Counted from the stretch's first letter, positions 1 through 11,933 are shown. The stretch: 64,000 nucleotides of DNA from Parastagonospora avenae f. sp. tritici 18332-5 (GCA_022559985.1 JAFJTR010000021.1:124001-188000), one strand, 5' to 3'. Program-made: numbers and translations. Notes: generated by a model not told the origin, from the letters alone.

Positions 1-1
1 G

Positions 2-833
2 CACGTCCACGTGTGGCAGAATTCATGGGGTCTTACCACCCGTTCTATTGGCGTCATGATCCTTACCCACGGCGACAACCGTGGCTTGGTCATCCCTCCC
101 AGGGTAGCAGAGATTCAGGTAGTCGTGATCCCTGTCGGTGTAAGCGCGAAGTGAGTACAGAGTCACGTTACCCTACGACAAATGCTAAGACTGCTTTAGG
201 ATGAGCGCTGAGGATAAGGAGAGTCTCTACAGCAAGGTCAAGAAGATCTCCGAAGATCTTATTGAGGCCGGCGTACGCGTCGAGACCGACTACCGTGAGG
301 GCTACTCCCCCGGCTGGAAGTTCAACGACTGGGAGCTCAAGGGCATCCCTCTCCGAATCGAGTTCGGCCCCAAAGATGCTGAGAAGGGCATCGTTACCAC
401 CTCTCGCCGCGACATCAGCGACAAGGACGCTGCGCGTGGTACTATTAACGTCGACGACCTCACCAAGGAAGTTCCCCAACTTCTTGAGAAGATTCAAAAG
501 GATATGTTCGAGCGTGCGGACAAGGAGTATCGCGATCACCGAGTACAGCTCAATAACTGGGATGACTTTGTTCCTACGCTCAATGGCAAGAACGTGGTGC
601 TCGTTCCCCACTGCGAGGGCGATAAGTGTGAAGACGAGGTCAAGGCCAAGAGCGCGCGCACCGCACTAGGTGATGGTGTCGCAGAGGACAAACAGGCCCC
701 TGCCATGGGCGCGAAGTCTCTCTGTATTCCTTTCGAGCAGCCCGAAGGCATCGAGGAGGGTAAGACCAAATGTATCAACCCTGACTGCAATACCCCTGCC
801 AAGCAATGGATTCTCTTCGGAAGGAGTTACTAG
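2..833 (+). CDS. Cytosolic prolyl-tRNA synthetase, C-terminal part (5' truncated by window edge)
   Basis: Charges tRNA-Pro in the cytosol. Two exons are visible: 2-150 and 200-833, separated by a 49-nt intron (donor GTGAGT at 151, acceptor TTTAG at 199) that joins AA|G in phase. The first exon reads HGDNRGLVIPPRVAEIQVVV, the end of the class II catalytic core. The second holds the anticodon-binding domain (YSPGWKFNDWELKGIPLRIE) and the eukaryote-type C-terminal zinc domain with two Cys pairs (HCEGDKC and KCINPDC). It ends in the family-typical WILFGRSY. The N-terminal catalytic part lies outside the window. The identification is firm from the family pattern. Confidence 0.95.
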
Positions 834-1240
834 ATCACTTAAGCATAGGTACAGAGGTACAGCATCTGTTCGTTCGGCAGCTTGGAGTTTGAGGCGGTGT
901 GGGTAGCGTGAGGATGCACTGAGTGGCACTGGGGGCTTGCCATGTTTGATACACTTTTCTAAATAGAACGAAAGGTTCTACATCTCCAATACTCGTGCAC
1001 TGATCTTCTTCTTCTTACATGACTGTCGACTCGTCGTAACAGTCATTTTACGCCCGCACATACCTTCTGTAGTCGGAAGATTGGTGAATGACAGCACAAT
1101 CACCGTTTGCAAAAACGCTCGCACCTCACCCTGCTACCACGTCACCCGCACACCTCATATACTACTTCTCGCCACCTCATTGCCCACACTTGCACACACC
1201 ACCCAGTATCAGTCACAAGTCAACCACGACCGTGCTCAAG
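834..1240. other. Intergenic region, 3' of prolyl-tRNA synthetase to hypothetical gene
   Basis: About 400 bp between two same-strand genes. It must hold the terminator of the synthetase gene and the promoter and leader of the next gene. An open frame in phase with the downstream gene extends upstream from its preferred start to 1088, but that stretch is Pro/His/Thr-rich and unlike coding sequence. I see no RNA gene or repeat. Confidence 0.6.
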
Positions 1241-1858
1241 ATGTGCCATAAACTGATCTCAGTGTACGCATGCAACCACTCCAAAACCATCTGCACCACA
1301 CCATGTCCATATGCGCTCGACACTGGCCGCAAAATTCCTCGGCAGAAGAGCAACGATCAAGACCTATCTCGATCCGACTCGACAGTTTCCTCACTCGCTC
1401 CATCCGTTCGACTTGACGACCACCCTGCCCAGCTGCGCTCGCTAGCTCCACAGCGAACAAGGCAACAGTCAACACAGATAGCGTCAGTGCCAGCCTTTCG
1501 CTTCATCCCACCTGCCCCATCACCCTCACATATCAGCGGCCCGTCGCCAGGTTACACGCCGCACTCACCTGGACCTGAGCACTCCTTCCATACCTCGTCC
1601 TCAGCCGCCTTGATCCCAGACGAGCAGTTCGACATCGATCCCAACTTCTGCGATTATCATTTTCCGCACAATCTGCCAACCTCCAGGCTCCCCTGTAAGG
1701 AGTGCTACATATCCCCGGCGTGGCAGCATTTGGCACCGCTATACATGAAATCATACCGCGAGCAGCATCCTCAGGCAAAGCCGGAGGATTTGGAGAGTGT
1801 TACTGGGATTAAGCACTTGAGGGAAGAACACGAGAGGAGAGTTGAGCGAGGAATGTGA
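1241..1858 (+). CDS. Hypothetical small Cys/His-containing protein
   Basis: Single-exon gene of 205 aa if translation starts at 1241 (MCHKLISVYACNHSKTICTT); the frame is open upstream to an ATG at 1088. I prefer 1241 because the residues after it look structured and the upstream part does not. The N-terminus has spaced Cys/His residues (MCHKL, ACNHS, CTTPC). The C-terminus has another set (FCDYHF, HNLPTSRLPCKECY) followed by a charged helix. The middle is Ser/Pro-rich and probably disordered. The Cys/His spacing could bind zinc, but I recognise no named domain. No signal peptide or membrane segment is apparent. Function unknown. Confidence 0.65.
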   Translation: MCHKLISVYACNHSKTICTTPCPYALDTGRKIPRQKSNDQDLSRSDSTVSSLAPSVRLDDHPAQLRSLAPQRTRQQSTQIASVPAFRFIPPAPSPSHISGPSPGYTPHSPGPEHSFHTSSSAALIPDEQFDIDPNFCDYHFPHNLPTSRLPCKECYISPAWQHLAPLYMKSYREQHPQAKPEDLESVTGIKHLREEHERRVERGM

Positions 1859-1866
1859 TTGGTGCA

Positions 1867-1890
1867 GATGAGGATGAGGATGAGGATGAG
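1867..1890 (+). repeat. (GATGAG)4 microsatellite
   Basis: Four exact tandem copies of the hexamer GATGAG just after the stop codon of the upstream small gene, in its 3' untranslated region. A simple slippage repeat; no function is implied. Confidence 0.9.
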
Positions 1891-2150
1891 AGTGGGGGAG
1901 GCGATTGAGAACTTGAAGTGTAAGAAACGTGGGGGAATCGACACGATGGAGATGAGCAAACGTGTATGCAGGTTGAGGCTAGTCCTGAAACTTGGACTCT
2001 AACCAACTAAGATTTGATATAATACAACTTGGCCTATTTCATTATGCATGTTATGTTCGTGTCGCTGTCATGTACATTATTCATGCTGTCGTTGGGAGCT
2101 GTCTGGGACAACCAGCGTCATTGACTAGGTTTGGCAGGTATGCCACACAT

Positions 2151-3730
2151 CTAAGACGTGTCCATATCGTCGTCACCCTCCTCTTTGCTCTCTTTCTCCA
2201 CAGTCTTCTTGACGCCCTCTAGAAATGCCTTGACAGCTTCTCCACCGCCCAAGGGCATCGCTCCGCCCCTCATGTAGCCACCATGCTCGACGTCGATTTT
2301 CAGTCCTTGAGCGACGGTCGGTAGCGCGCCTGTCTTCAATGCTTCAGTCAAACTGCCTAATGCAGCCCGCAGTTGAGGTGCTCGGAGAATTCTCTTTAAC
2401 ACCTCGACCTTTTCTGACCTATCCATCGACTGTACGACTGTCTGCGCAGTCTCAGAGTTGGGGTCAATTTCATCAATATCTTCCACTTCAGCCTCAAGAA
2501 GGAATGGCGTCGTGGGCAGTTGGGCACACAAAGCGTCAATGAGCTCAGGTGAGGCTTTGTCGACAGTCGATATGGTGTGTGACGGCCAGAGAAGGTCGAG
2601 CAGGGTCGTGAAGGGTTCGCCAGAAGCGGATGGCTGCGAGGAGCCGCCAAGGCTGCCTCCTTGCAGCGAGTTGACGAAGTTCTGAACGATAGAGGATACG
2701 TCATTGGTAGGAGCCGCTCTATGATGGTGTTAGCACAGGGTTTCGTAGAGACTAGAAGCAGAGAAGACAACGAGCGCCGTGGCAAGGCGTAGGACAAGAC
2801 ATGCATGCATATTTTGTTTATTGTTACAGGGAGCCGTGAGGCTCATGAAGTCTTTCCCGAACGCCTCACCGTGACATGATATAATCTGAAAACTGTTCGG
2901 TGCTCTCATCAATGTCTTGGACAGCTGTTCGAACTATTGCCGTGATGTCGACCGTGCCACGACGCCGTTTATAATACACATGAAATGAACCTACGCTCGG
3001 CCACCATCAGCACCTCCTTCACGGGATCCGGATCCTTCTTCTCTAATGTCGCCCCCAGTAGCACCAGCTCCTGCGCCCCCGGTGCTACCGTGGCGGTTTC
3101 GGCTTGCTGAATGGTCTGCGCCTTCTACATCTTCCATGGTCTCGTCATCATCACCACCGGGAGCGGAATTCTGGACGTTTGCGAGCTCTGCCTGGACATC
3201 GATCTCCTCACCGTTGAGAAGAAGGTCGACAATCTGCCCGATCTTGAGGTCCCGCTCGCCGAACCAGCTGGCATCGCCGCGGGGGTGCTGTGTCTTGGAC
3301 TGTAACCAGAAGAGGTAGCGCTGTGAGCTCGAATTGAACTTGAGGACGAAGATGCGGCCGTCAGTGGGGGACTTCACGTTCTCGGAGTTTTCGACGGATT
3401 CGGTGCCAGTGTACGGGACGAAGGCGCCGTCGCCCGGGATCATGATGAGGTCGAGCTCGGACTCGTCGAGCGAGCTGTCGCGTGGGCGCCAGCAGAAGTG
3501 CACAAACTCTGCGGACTGTAAGCAGAACACAGGACACATCTAGGGCTGAGACCGACCATCTTCGCCCTGGTAGAGGTAGACATAGCCAGGTGTCCGTAGC
3601 GGCTTGACTTTCTGTATGGTGTCATTCTGGCGCTGCATCTGTTAGTGGCCATCACGTGGTGGAGAAGGCTGGAGCGTACAGTGAGCTGGCACTGGCCCGC
3701 CTTGAAGGTTATCAGCGGTTGGATCGACAT
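2151..3730 (-). CDS. RPN13: 26S proteasome regulatory subunit Rpn13 (ADRM1-like)
   Basis: Ubiquitin receptor of the proteasome 19S particle that also anchors the deubiquitinase Uch37 in many eukaryotes. Exons on the minus strand: 3730-3680, 3638-3557, 3508-3014 (3' boundary uncertain), 2933-2870, 2718-2151; about 419 aa. The N-terminus is the Pru domain (MSIQPLITFKAGQC, then TPGYVYLYQGEDEFVHFCW and YLFWLQSKTQHPR). A Gly/Ser/Asp-rich linker follows, then the C-terminal DEUBAD region (VEVLKRILRAPQLRAALGSL) and an acidic tail. The third intron has no strong donor: phase requires GTGCTG at 3013 or GTGGCC at 3004. Divergent from the eL6 gene 248 bp away. Confidence 0.9.
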
Positions 3731-3978
3731 GTTTGTGGTGTGGCGTTGGCAGGATTGGCGTAATGGGGAAGCTGGTGATGGTGACCTGCCTGGCGTGCTT
3801 GCTTAGCTCGGAAGCGGCGATGCGGCGGGACTGGGGTCGGACGCGCTGTGCGGGAAAACGTTTCCCCGAGCCAGCGCGCTAACGGCTGGAGCTTGGCGGA
3901 CACAGTGCGTGGTCGAAATTCGCTACTCGCACGAACTATCTAACTTCCAGGGCAATCCGACGACAACCACAATTCGAA
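3731..3978. promoter_or_regulatory. Bidirectional promoter region RPN13 / eL6
   Basis: A 248-bp gap between the start codons of a proteasome subunit gene (minus) and a ribosomal protein gene (plus). Both promoters must lie here or overlap the first exons. No clear TATA box is visible. Inferred from gene arrangement only. Confidence 0.55.
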
Positions 3979-4762
3979 ATGGCGGCCAACAAAGAGGAAC
4001 AGAAGCCCCAAAAGGCGAGCAAGTACTACCCGGCTGAGGACGTCGCCGTCTCCAAGAAGGTATGTTCACCAATACGATCCCGCACCGATGCACCAGCAAG
4101 AGGAGGACCATGACGGGAAGAGCTGTATGTCTGCGAGCGATTGCAGCGGCAATACATTGGGCAATACTGTTGAAGGATCGGCGTGGCAGCGATGAAGAGC
4201 TCTACTAACTGCGACTCAAGGCCCGCAAGACCGTCCGCCCTGCGAAACCCCGGGCTTCCCTCCAACCCGGTACCGTCGTTATCCTCCTCGCTGGTCGTTT
4301 CCGCGGCAAGCGTGTCGTTCTCCTCAAGCACCTTCCCCAGGGTGTTCTCCTCGTCACCGGTCCCTTCAAAGTTAACGGCGTTCCTCTGCGAAGGGTAAAC
4401 GCCCGATATGTCATCGCTACCTCCACCACGGTTGACCTGAAGGGCATTGACTCCAAGGTCTTGGACAAGGTTAGCGAGGACGGCTACTTCACCAAGGACA
4501 AGGCCGCCCACAAGCCTGGTGAGGACTCGTTCTTCAAGCAGGGCGAGAAGCCCGAGGTATGCATCCCAAACAACATGAAAACGCAGCGCAGTACTAACAG
4601 CTGCAACAGAAGAAGGAGACTTCCAAGGACCGTGTTGAGGACCAGAAGTCTGTTGACAAGGCTCTCCTAGCCACCCTCAAGAAGGAGGCTCACCTGATCG
4701 ACTACCTCAGCGCCAGCTTCAGCCTCCGCAGCTCAGACAGGCCACACCAGATGGTCTTTTAA
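3979..4762 (+). CDS. RPL6: 60S ribosomal protein eL6
   Basis: Structural protein of the large ribosomal subunit. Three exons: 3979-4059, 4221-4556 and 4610-4762, giving 189 aa. Introns are 161 nt and 53 nt with GTATGT and GTATGC donors; a TACTAAC branch sequence sits before the first acceptor. Diagnostic segments are KTVRPAKPRASLQPGTVVIL, GRFRGKRVVLLKHLPQGVLL and VTGPFKVNGVPLRRVNARYV, with the usual C-terminus YLSASFSLRSSDRPHQMVF. The longer first intron near the 5' end is typical for ribosomal protein genes. I checked it for C/D snoRNA boxes and saw no convincing pair. Confidence 0.95.
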
Positions 4763-5311
4763 GCGACGGGTCACGACGGTCAATGGCGTTCAGTGCATGG
4801 GATGAAAGATGACTTGGGCACGTCGAGCCGCAACAGCGGTCTAAACAGCGTCGGCACGACAGCCAATTTTTTCTTCATGGATGGTACCGGTCTGCATTTA
4901 CTATAAGACTTGTAACGAGCAAGCGAATCCAAAACGGTCCGAAAGTGAATCATTTGGTCCTCGCTCGTGTGATGTCACTATTTGGAGTTCAAGGCGACAC
5001 AATAGGTGCATGGTACTGATACGCGCAATAGAATCACGATTAACAGTCCTCGCCGTCATCGAACTACTCCCAGAGTCAAAAAGTCTCTACATATTATTGT
5101 TACATACTATCACAACGAAAGCTGTCTCCACGGGTATCACGACCGCTGCACCGCTTTCTACAGAACGCCAAACGCCGCATCGAAAGGAGAGTTCACACAC
5201 CGATGTTAGTCCGACCCGTGTACGTGCCAGGAGTCCATGTCAATGACCCTGGCTTAATCAAGCGACGCCGAAGAGCGACGCCAATGGCGTCTATGGACCT
5301 GCATCACGCAC
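4763..5311. other. Convergent intergenic region
   Basis: About 550 bp between the 3' ends of eL6 (plus) and the fatty-acid-hydroxylase-family gene (minus). Short open frames here are low-complexity and unlike known proteins. Apart from 3' untranslated sequence I see nothing. Confidence 0.6.
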
Positions 5312-6407
5312 TCACTTTCTCCTCCTACCTTTGCCCGCAGCCTTCCCTCTCAGCTTTCCGGCGAATCCACTCGCCGCATCTCCAGCCCCATCGATCGCGT
5401 TGCCAGCTTTCTCCTCCACGTGATGTTTTTCCATTTCCGCCTTCAGGTCATCCACAACATCTTTGCCCAGGGTGGTATCATGCACCCAGTCCAGAATGCC
5501 CAACGGACCAAAGTTTCCATCTCCTTCGCTCATCATATGTGCATCCGTCCTTCTAGCCATGCCTCTTAGCATGATAGTCGACGGAAGGATGTTGTACCCC
5601 GAATACACGAACGTTTCTTCGAGACTGAAGAGTACGATGAGAAACAGATAAGTCAAGATGTGCATGCGTAACGCAATAGCTGGCAAATACAACGGCAAGA
5701 AGCGATGCAAGAAGTGACATGCTGGATGGTCGTAGTTGGCCACGAAAGAGTACGGGATGGTGACACTATGATGCCAGCTCTGATGCCAATCTGCGAGTCT
5801 ACCGCCATTAGGCGAGTGCAGCACATGTGTGTGGATGTAGTATTGAAGGACCTGCTTCTAATCAGCCAAGTCGTGATGAACTTTGCGAATGTGTTCTTAC
5901 GTTCCGCGCCACCAACCCCATGGCGGCATGCTTGATCATCGTCCACGGATACGGCAAATGATTCAACCCCCACTTACTACCCTTGATCTGTAACAAGCTT
6001 CTCATCCTCAGCACATCTGTGGCAAAGAACTCGATTGCACCTTGAATCGCGATGGTCAGAATCACGTTGAGCAGACTCCATCCGGCGACTCTCCACATCT
6101 TCCTCTTTCCACCTTTTTGCTTTGTTGCGATGCCAAGTTGGCCTTGCGATTTGAACTCAGCGGACAGAGATGGGACGCCGATGTCGAACAAGAGGAATAT
6201 TAAGGATGGAAAGATATATAGAGTGAGTCGAATGAACAGTGGCGCAAAAGCTTCCAACTGCAGCGGTGAATAGGTTGCTGCAATCGTTGTCCAAGCTAGC
6301 GATAGAAAGATGAGGTTGAGTGATGTGCTCCATGATGACAGCATGGGGATTGCCAAAAGTGAGGCTAGAGGGACAGTGAAGGGGGCCAAAAGCGACGTTA
6401 GAGACAT
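5312..6407 (-). CDS. Fatty acid hydroxylase / sterol desaturase superfamily membrane protein
   Basis: Two exons, 6407-5901 and 5851-5312, joined by a 49-nt intron, giving 348 aa. The first half has several hydrophobic segments (for example FIRLTLYIFPSLIFLLFDIG). The second exon carries the histidine boxes of the di-iron superfamily: HTHVLH (about residue 176), WHQSWHH (about 191) and a family-typical NYDHPACHFLHRFLP. The C-terminal box is reduced to TDAHMM, followed by GDGNFGPLGILDWVHDTT, so the usual HxxHH pair is missing. The tail is basic (KGRRRK). Probably an ER membrane enzyme or relative. The substrate cannot be told from sequence: sterol, sphingoid base and other lipids are all possible. 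Confidence 0.85.
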
Positions 6408-8517
6408 CGTGGCTTAGATTTTATGGAGCAGGTTGCAGACAATGAGTTTACGTGGAATTGATAGAAGAATCCAGAGGCGCGCATAGTTCTGTGGGAAGTG
6501 CGATGCTCTCAGCGCGAGTTTGGTGGTGAAATTCAGGTAGTGAGCAATGACGTAGCCACGCGCCAACTTTCGCACACAACCGCCTCTACACTTTCATACA
6601 ATCTGTTCGCCCAACCTTTGAACTCCACGAAACATTTTCGCATGATGGCACAAAACGCTGAATCTCCTTTCGTTCACGATGCATGCTCGTAACACCATTT
6701 TGGCAGATACTGAATCGCGCACGTAATGTATATTTCCAACGGCCGTATAACCGTAAATGCGCCCCTGACTGTCTACGCTAAGCAGCCTACTGCCTGACAT
6801 TGTCGATCATGAAGCTACTTGTTCATCCATGCACGTATTCAGCTACCCTTGCCGTTGCCGCGATGAACTGATATATACTATGTTTGGAAATCTTTGTTTC
6901 GTAAGACCATGCTTCGCCGAATTTGGTGTATTGTAATTTCTACAAGCAACATCGCTCTGTAGCCCAACCTGCAATTTCAGCTCTCCGCCTCTACTGCTTG
7001 CTCTCCGGTTGGTATGTCAGAGCGATTGGCACCTCACCTTCTAGATGAATCTAATCTATCGTTGTTCGTCGTAAGAACCTAGCAGTTTAGCACTGTAACA
7101 AGCGAAGGTAGTCGCATGCTAGTCGATGTAGGTTGAGGTCCCACCTCCCCGGACAATATTGACAGGCGGCCTAAGGTTGACATGACCCTAGATTGTAAGA
7201 CAGGCGATGCAAAGTCGACACGACTGCACCGCTGCCAAGAAACTCCCTAGGAAATCCTTGATGGTGTGCTGAATCACTGAATGCAAGTGAACTTACTAGG
7301 ACGAAAAGTCTGGTATCGTTCATCTTGTCAGCGGTGTGCTTCTATTCTAGACATTGGGATGTCAAATAGATCGGGCCAGTATTTGGGTGTGATAACGATG
7401 CATGAGGCGACAGGAGGGGCCGGTAGTGTCATCGAGGGGTGTCGAACGGATGAGGCGATTATGGTCCGAATCGTGTGTTTCCTTATGATCAGTCCGTCCT
7501 CGTTCGGATGTGTTATGCTCTGTACATATCGCTCTTCATTATTAAAAGCTGTTGAGTGTACAAATCCTTACTGCAGTTGAAGAACAGGATATCATAAGGA
7601 ACATAAGGAAAGTCGGCGTCTCCTGGACGACACTGGTCAAATTCGCAATTCGGCTACGCGTAAACACACGAAGATCGGGTATGCAAGGTTCCCAGAACGT
7701 GCATACATATCCCACTTCGGTCAAGCGAGCGGATCATGCTCATGCATACCGCAAGCCCCGGCATTGTTTCGATCCGTGCTCAATACCAGAAGATCTGCGT
7801 GCAACGAGGCAGTACCGGTACGAGGTGGCGCGAGCGGCTCTCGTGGTTCGGCGCGGTAGCCCAGTCTTCTGGAAGTGCTTCGGGAGGAATGATCTGCTGT
7901 GTGCCCGAGAGCTGCGAGATGAACAAGCATGTGGTTCGATGCCTGGCACGTGGAACCTGGAACGCGTTTCGCGCTCGCGTAAATGTTGACATGGGAACGC
8001 TGAATGATTCGGAAAGACGCAGCAGCAGAAATCATGAGAACGAGGCTATATCTTTTTGCCAAACAATACTGCCTATAAGATAGACTACCTACCGGGTTTG
8101 GGCGTCTCAATACTGGGAGCGAGTGGCCGGCATAAAATAAGAAAGCTTGTTGAAACTATTTCGGCTAGTCTAGCGCAAAGTGGGGCAGATCCCAAGCTCG
8201 CGCCTTCCATCCCTGAGTCTCTGGGCAGGTGCGACCGGGCAGCCATGAGCGGCGGACAGGCAGTGCTAATTTAACTTAACAGACGTCGAGTCCTTCTTTC
8301 CGCTCAGTGTCTCCCGCCTCATCACCGGCGTCGTTCTTTTTGGAGTACCTACTTCGCGACGCGCATGTGCATACGCGCCCTGCATCTGCATCCGACTGCA
8401 GCACCGCGCATGACGATTATGCACTGATCGTCGTCCATCACATCGCGCGCATGCAAGAACGACATATCTTAACGTCCACGGTATAGCTTCTGAGCTTCAC
8501 GTAGCACGCCCGGCAGG
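6408..8517. other. 2.1 kb gene-free region
   Basis: Lies between two divergent genes and must contain both promoters. I read all frames. The open frames present (for example around 7552-7989 and 8056-8274) have no recognisable domain, no plausible exon structure and an amino-acid makeup like random sequence. No transposon ends, tRNA or long repeat was seen, and there is no obvious strong A+T bias. Confidence 0.55.
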
Positions 8518-11500
8518 ATGGACGTCCAGACGCAAAAGAAGCCTCCGGTGCCAGCCGTCCACGCCGATGCCGTAAATGCTCCACCGAACCAAACTTTGCG
8601 ACCGCCGCGAAAGCCCTCGCCCCCCTCGGCCAACAAAGGACCAGACGCCCGCTCCAAGAGACGCTCGCCAAACTACGTGCACACGCAGGCTGCATCGCCC
8701 GCAATCATCTCGTCTCTCATCGACCAGCTGTCGGCCATTTCCGCACCGGCGCATGACCACTTCGAGAACCTCCTCGTCGGCTACAACAACGGCCATTCGG
8801 CTTCGGCGAAGACCAGCATACACACGCATTCGGCCAGGAACTCGACTGCAGGCCATGATGGGAGCTCAATTGACCATTCCATGTACAGCAACTCGCTAAG
8901 GGAGCAGAACGACACGTTCCCCGACGACGCGTGTGAGCCGCCAGTCATCCGAACCTCCAAGCCACCCTCGGGCTTCTCTCCCCTCACTGCGCCAAAGAAG
9001 AAGGACAAGTCGCATTCTTTGAGTGGCTACATCGGAAGAAGCAGTGGCAGCTCGGCGTCGCTGCAATCAACACACTCGAACCACTCCGCAGTGAGTATAG
9101 GGAACATCAGCATCGAGGCTGGTGTTCCCAGGCAGCCTTCTGGTGGCAGTGCGAGGTCTTCGTCCGAGAGCAAGAGGAGTGGGAAAGTCCACAGGGGCCT
9201 GATGTATATGAGCTCGCGCGAGCGACTGAGACAGAAGGAGACAGAACGGAAACGCCATACCACGCACAACTCGGAGGACACCATGTCACACGACTCCCCG
9301 CGGAAGAACAGTGTCCCATTGTTTTCTTACGAGGACACGATCAAGGAGGAGCCAACGTCGAGAGAGGAGGACCAACCTTTCCCCGCGGAACCTTCCAGAT
9401 TTGCACAGCGATACCCTGACAGGAGTAACAGCCCCCGCCGGCTCCGCATCAACTTGGTGGATGGCCCTGAAGGCGAAAGTCCCTCAGAGCAAGGCATTAT
9501 CCCTGAGCGTGGCTCATCCTTGAAGCATGCCGGCAGCCCTACACGAAAGAGCCGAAAGAGTCGCACTAGCGGCGCTAACCGCAAGGAACAGCAAAAGCCC
9601 GAGGTAGTCGCAAACGAGCCCGAAAAGTTGGACGAAGCAGTGGTAATGAAAGACAAGATACTGCAGGAATTGGAGGAAGAGGAAAACGAGGTTGCACAAA
9701 GGATACGTGAGCTCAGGGAGCAGAAATTGCGGCGCGACCTGCTAGCCGGCAAGCAGCCTATTGATGTCGATGCAGGGGTGTCTGCATCTGGCATACCCCA
9801 AGTTTCAGAAATCCCGAGCCCTGAAGCTTCCCCCACCTCAGTTGTGTCAAGCGCGTCGGAACGGCGTGTGCATGTCCAGGACCCCACCAAAGCGCACAAA
9901 ATTCTCGGTATTACCAGGGCAGAGGCGGCAGCAGAAAAGCCAGTTGATGCGGAGATAATGGTCGATAAGACTGAAGCGCGCAAGCCCGCACCTGCACCCA
10001 TCGCGATCTTCAAATCGAACGCCTTGCGCCACTCGAGACACAGAAGCTTGACCGTAAATGATGGCGACGATCTTACCCCACTCCCGATCAACTACAATCT
10101 CGCTGTCCAAAAAGCCGAAGAAATCTCACCTCCAACACCAACAATAGAAGTGCCGCGCCCGAGGTCACCTTCGCCACCCAGCGTCAGTGTCGCGTCAAGT
10201 AAGGAAACGAATTCCAGCGTCACTCTGACCAGGCGCTCGAGCTCTGCGGCGACGGTAGGTGGACGTTCTGCGGTCGGGCGCAGAGCCACCTCCTCAACAC
10301 TCATGGGAACCACGAAAAGCCACCAGCACTCTTCGAGTGTATCGGATGGCATTAACCTGAAGCCGCCATCCGTTCGCTCTGCCAGCGCAGATATCGGTGC
10401 GAGGCACCACTCCATGATCATGCCACTGTCGGCACCCAATAGTCTTCAGCTTCAGCGTAAGAAAACCCTTACGAAGAAACGCTGGTCGCATCCAGACTTG
10501 CCGGCCAAAGCGGAGAAAAGACACAATGACAAGGTCGAGAGAATGGAACAGGAAGCGGCTGCATTGGGTGTAGGAGCAGTACAAAGGCCGCCTCGGCCCA
10601 TCGTGGAGGAGCGCATCGGGGAACGACCTGCGAGTGTGGATTCGATTGACCTGGAGGTGGACAGCTATCTCAACTCGCCGCGTTTGTCGCAAAAGATTCG
10701 CCACCCGCAAACAGGCAGAGTGATATCCTTCTCAGAGGTCGGCGATCCCAGTGGATTTGCTGTGTTCGTTTGTGTTGGCATGGGCCTGACTAGATATGTC
10801 ATGGCATTCTACGATCAGCTGGCTGCTACATTGAAGCTACGGCTTATCACACCAGACCGGCCTGGAGTTGGAGGGAGTCAGGTAGACCAAACAGGGACCC
10901 CTCTCAGTTGGCCAGGTGAGTTCATCACAAGCGCATTCCAATATATGACAAGACTAACTTGCTTCCAGACGATGTCCTTATCATCTGCCAAGCTCTCAAG
11001 ATCACGAAATTCTCCATGTTGGCGCATTCTGCAGGAGCAGTATATGCGCTCGCAACATCGCTGCGAATGCCTCAACACATCCGAGGGCGTGTGCATCTAC
11101 TGGCACCGTGGATACCGCCATCTCAGATGGCGCCAATTGGCCTCAGTCAGGACTCTCCACCTACCCAACAACTTCCTCGATCGCAGCGCTTCCTGCGTGC
11201 TCTTCCCCCTTCCCTACTGAAGGTTGCCAACTCCACTTTCCTGGGTGCCACCAGCGCAAGTTTGCAACGATCAGGCCCAAAGAACTCCCCGAAGACTAGA
11301 CGGAAGAGCATATACCCCCAGACTGTGACCGCAGAAACGCAACGTCCTTCATTGAAGGATAACCGTCGCGAGTCGATGATGCTCATGGATCAAGTCCTCC
11401 CGCATGCAAGCTCCATGACTTTGGCTCCGGCGGGTGGGCCGGACGCGAACTACGAAGCGCAGCAACGCCACAAAGAGCAGCTGACGCTAGCCGAACGCGA

Positions 11501-11933
11501 GCATCAGCGTGCATTCGACGAGCGCCTTACTTTTGCAATTTGGGACCGCGCGACCGCCCATGCGAATCCCGCTACAGATCTCATGGTGTGTCTTGAGACT
11601 AAGCAGACTATTGGCTTCCGCTATGAAGACATCAACCGCCCTGTCGTCATCCATCACGGCAGCAAAGACTCTCGTGTTCCGGTGGACAACGTACGCTGGC
11701 TCGGCAAGTTGATGCGCAAGTGCGAGGTCCGAATCCTGGAAGGCGAACAGCACGGCCTTATGGCCAGCGCGCAGGTCATGGGCAACGTCCTGACCGAAGT
11801 AGCGAGCGAATGGGAAGATTGGTCTGCTGTCGTTCAGGGTAAGGGCGATCATCGCTCGCTATCCAGGAAAAGGACGGCAGAACGATTGCGTAGTACCGCG
11901 TCGCGAGACGACATGAGGCTGATGACGCACTGA
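8518..11933 (+). CDS. Alpha/beta hydrolase with long disordered N-terminal region
   Basis: Two exons, 8518-10915 and 10969-11933 (53-nt intron, GTGAGT donor), giving about 1120 aa. Residues 1-710 are Ser/Pro/Arg-rich and look disordered. A charged coiled-coil-like stretch near residues 375-410 contains ILQELEEEENEVAQRIRELR. The C-terminal third is an alpha/beta hydrolase: FVCVGMGLTRYVMAFYDQL, then RLITPDRPGVGGS, the nucleophile elbow AHSAGA, an Asp motif HGSKDSRVP and a His motif EGEQHGLM. A linker of about 120 residues separates the nucleophile and Asp motifs. The substrate is unknown. The long extension suggests regulation by phosphorylation or scaffolding, which is inference. Confidence 0.88.

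Noticed and set aside
4060..4220. snoRNA inside the first eL6 intron
   Set aside because: Ribosomal protein introns often host snoRNAs, but no convincing C/D or H/ACA box pair is visible.
7552..7989. Overlapping frames on both strands in the 6.4-8.5 kb gap
   Set aside because: Same-sized frames on several strands indicate lack of stops by chance; no recognisable motif.
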